Assembly (NCBI GenBank): GCA_964387935.1
Contig: CAYLZN010000116.1
Location: 1 to 15,281 of the forward strand
From: CAYLZN01 sp964387935
GTDB taxonomy: Bacteria > Acidobacteriota > Vicinamibacteria > Vicinamibacterales > JAFNAJ01
Reading direction: 5' to 3'
DNA: 15,281 nucleotides
The notes beneath the pieces were generated by a model. The model had not been told where the DNA came from. It did not search any database and saw only the letters and a list, made by a program, of their open reading frames with translations. Shown in pieces: positions 13,745 through 15,281 of the stretch. Position numbers and translations under genes: made by a program. The number at the start of each line of letters is the position of its first letter. Position 1 is the first letter of the stretch.

Positions 13745-14068
13745 ATGGCACTGTTTGGACGGGGATCGCAGGACGATCAGCAACCGCCTCCCGGCGGGCG
13801 CATGGTGAAATGCGTCAAGTTCAACCGCATGATGCCAGGGTTGGACGAACCACCGTGGCCCGGCGAGCTGGGCCGACGGATCTTCGAGCACGTGTCCGCC
13901 GACGCCTGGAAGATGTGGGAAGACCGGATGAAGATGATCCTCAACGAGTACCGGCTCATGCCCTGGCAGAAGGAAGCGCAGGAGCTGGTGGCCCGGCAGA
14001 TGGAGGAGTTCTTCTTCGGCGACAGCGCGTCGCTCCCGCCCGGCTACGTGCCGCCCCAGGGCAAGTAG
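13745..14068 (+). CDS. yggX: YggX-type iron-trafficking / oxidative damage protection protein
   Basis: A 107-residue protein whose residues 20-107 match the YggX family: MVKCVKFNR with the conserved Cys23, PWPGELGRRI, SADAWKMWEDRMKM, LNEYRL and the MEEFFFGD end. In enterobacteria YggX protects labile FeS clusters against oxidative damage and has been linked to Fe(II) handling in the cytoplasm. Typical members are about 90 residues; this one has an extra 19-residue N-terminus, MALFGRGSQDDQQPPPGGR. ATG 13745 has a Shine-Dalgarno-like AGGCAGGA close upstream; the alternative ATG 13802 would give the usual length but has no ribosome site. The gene diverges from the MFS transporter and converges with the ATP-grasp gene across 19 bases. 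Confidence 0.88.
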   Translation: MALFGRGSQDDQQPPPGGRMVKCVKFNRMMPGLDEPPWPGELGRRIFEHVSADAWKMWEDRMKMILNEYRLMPWQKEAQELVARQMEEFFFGDSASLPPGYVPPQGK

Positions 14069-14087
14069 TCCGCCTCGTCGGGCCACG

Positions 14088-15281
14088 CTACGGCGCGGGC
14101 TCGATCCGCAGGACGCTGTCCAGGATGAGCCGCAGTTGCCGATGGGCCACACGGAGGGCCTCGACCACCTGTTCCGGCAGCGGTCCCCGCGCGAAGATGA
14201 AACCGGGATAGACGTGCCCTTCTGGCCAGGGTTCGAGCAACTGGCCGGGCTTGGCCGTGATGACCACGTCTTCGATCCCCGGCAGCGCGCGGGCCTGCTC
14301 GATGCCCTCCGCCGCGCGAAACCGTCCGTGGCCCGGGACCGGGATCATCATGACGCCGGCGGCTTGCGATTCCCGCGCAAGTCCTGCCAGCGGCTCGCCG
14401 GCCGCGTGCCTGAGCAGCAGCCGTTCGAGACCGAGTCCGCTCCCTGACGACGACACGAAACGCAGGCTCCGCCCGCAGAGCCCCCCGATGGGCCGCGCCG
14501 CCACCTCCAGCACGAACACGCCTTCGTCGTTCACCCGGCATTCAGCATGAATGGGACCGTGCCCGAGCCCGAGCGCGAGGGCAGCATGCGCGATCGTGGC
14601 GGCGACCAGCCGCTGCGTCGCCTCGGGCATCATCGGCGGTGTCACATAGATCGTTTCCTCGAAGAAGGGCCCGTCCAGCGGATCCGGCTTGTCGAAGATG
14701 GCGAGCACGTGCAGCGTGCCGTGGTCCATCACGCCTTCGAGCGCGTACTCCCGTCCAGGCACGTACCCTTCGATCAGGACCTCGTCGAGCGCCGGGTCCC
14801 TGAGCTGGACGATGGATGGATCGTTCAACAGGTGCGCGAGGCGGTCCCGGGCCCGCTCGAGGTCGTCCAGCGAATCTGCCCGCATGACGCCCCGGCTCGC
14901 GGAGAGCGCGGCCGGCTTGATCACGCACGGAAAGCGGAGGCGCTCCACCACCGAGGAGATCGGCGCACCGAGGGGCAACGACACGAACCACGGCATGGGC
15001 AGGCCCACGGCGAGGAACCGACCGTGCGCGCGCAGTTTGTTGAGGGCGGCTTCAGCCCCCTGGGGGGCGTGCCACGGCAGTCGCAACAGGCGGGCCACGT
15101 GGGCGGCCAGGACGGCCGGGCGGTCCCCGACAGCAAGCACGCCGTCCACGGGGCGGCTGCTCAGTGCTCGGACCACGTCGGCGGCTGAGGCGCCGGGCCG
15201 GTGGAACTTCACCGGGATCGCGTCATCGCGCCAGGGGTCGTCGAGGCGGTGGCAGTGATTGGTGGCGTAGACGAGCTCGGC
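14088..15281 (-). CDS. ATP-grasp domain ligase, N-terminus beyond the window
   Basis: The frame runs 398 codons from the window edge to its stop. A GTG at 15212 is available, but the 23 codons before it (with ATNHCHRLDDPW and DDAIPV) look like genuine family sequence, so the start lies outside. Numbering from the first visible residue: a pre-ATP-grasp domain at about 1-75 with AVGDRPAVLAA, then the ATP-grasp fold with nucleotide-binding Lys122 in FPCVIKP, EGYVPGREYALEG, and the Mg-ligand region HAECRVNDEG plus LEVAARPIGG with acidic residues at about 247 and 259. This resembles ATP-grasp carboxylate-amine ligases (biotin-carboxylase/PurK/L-amino-acid-ligase group), which make an acyl-phosphate and join it to an amine or thiol. 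The substrates are unknown. No pathway gene is adjacent. Confidence 0.85.
   Translation of the reverse strand, partial: AELVYATNHCHRLDDPWRDDAIPVKFHRPGASAADVVRALSSRPVDGVLAVGDRPAVLAAHVARLLRLPWHAPQGAEAALNKLRAHGRFLAVGLPMPWFVSLPLGAPISSVVERLRFPCVIKPAALSASRGVMRADSLDDLERARDRLAHLLNDPSIVQLRDPALDEVLIEGYVPGREYALEGVMDHGTLHVLAIFDKPDPLDGPFFEETIYVTPPMMPEATQRLVAATIAHAALALGLGHGPIHAECRVNDEGVFVLEVAARPIGGLCGRSLRFVSSSGSGLGLERLLLRHAAGEPLAGLARESQAAGVMMIPVPGHGRFRAAEGIEQARALPGIEDVVITAKPGQLLEPWPEGHVYPGFIFARGPLPEQVVEALRVAHRQLRLILDSVLRIEPAP

Overview
This is a GC-rich bacterial window, probably a metagenome scaffold because it contains two 10-N gaps. Dense gene packing, paired MacB-type permeases, a DUF4097 lipoprotein and IPT/TIG secreted proteins fit an acidobacterium (Vicinamibacteria-like). 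That placement is inference from gene content only. No rRNA, tRNA, insertion sequence, integrase, CRISPR array or phage gene was seen, and no gene-free stretch exceeds about 215 bases.

Layout. The left edge holds the N-terminal 746 residues of a large secreted protein on the minus strand, with a signal peptide, an FnIII-like domain, four IPT/TIG repeats, a calcium-loop segment and repeated beta modules. A DUF4097-type beta-repeat lipoprotein diverges from it on the plus strand and converges with a tight minus-strand cluster. In transcription order that cluster (8155 down to 3282) is: two MacB/FtsX-type ABC permeases, a type II NADH dehydrogenase and a DUF3810-type membrane metallopeptidase. 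A MacA/HlyD-type periplasmic adaptor diverges from the first permease. No ATPase subunit is present between or beside them, so the exporter is incomplete in this window.

Downstream of the adaptor is a cytoplasmic molybdopterin oxidoreductase with an N-terminal 4Fe-4S site. It converges with a small KGG-repeat stress protein. An MFS drug transporter of the 14-helix type lies upstream of the KGG gene on the same strand. A YggX-type iron/oxidative-damage protein diverges from the MFS gene and converges with an ATP-grasp ligase that runs off the right edge.

How the genes fit together. The adaptor and two permeases probably form a tripartite-type exporter that borrows its ATPase from elsewhere. 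The NADH dehydrogenase and DUF3810 genes are co-transcribed with it by spacing, but no mechanistic link is visible. The other genes read as housekeeping, stress and resistance functions. I found no convincing undescribed system. The most distinctive signals are the apparent non-canonical AUC start of the DUF3810 gene, two start codons preceded directly by -10 boxes (possible leaderless transcripts), the missing ATPase, and evidence that the N gaps hide almost no sequence.
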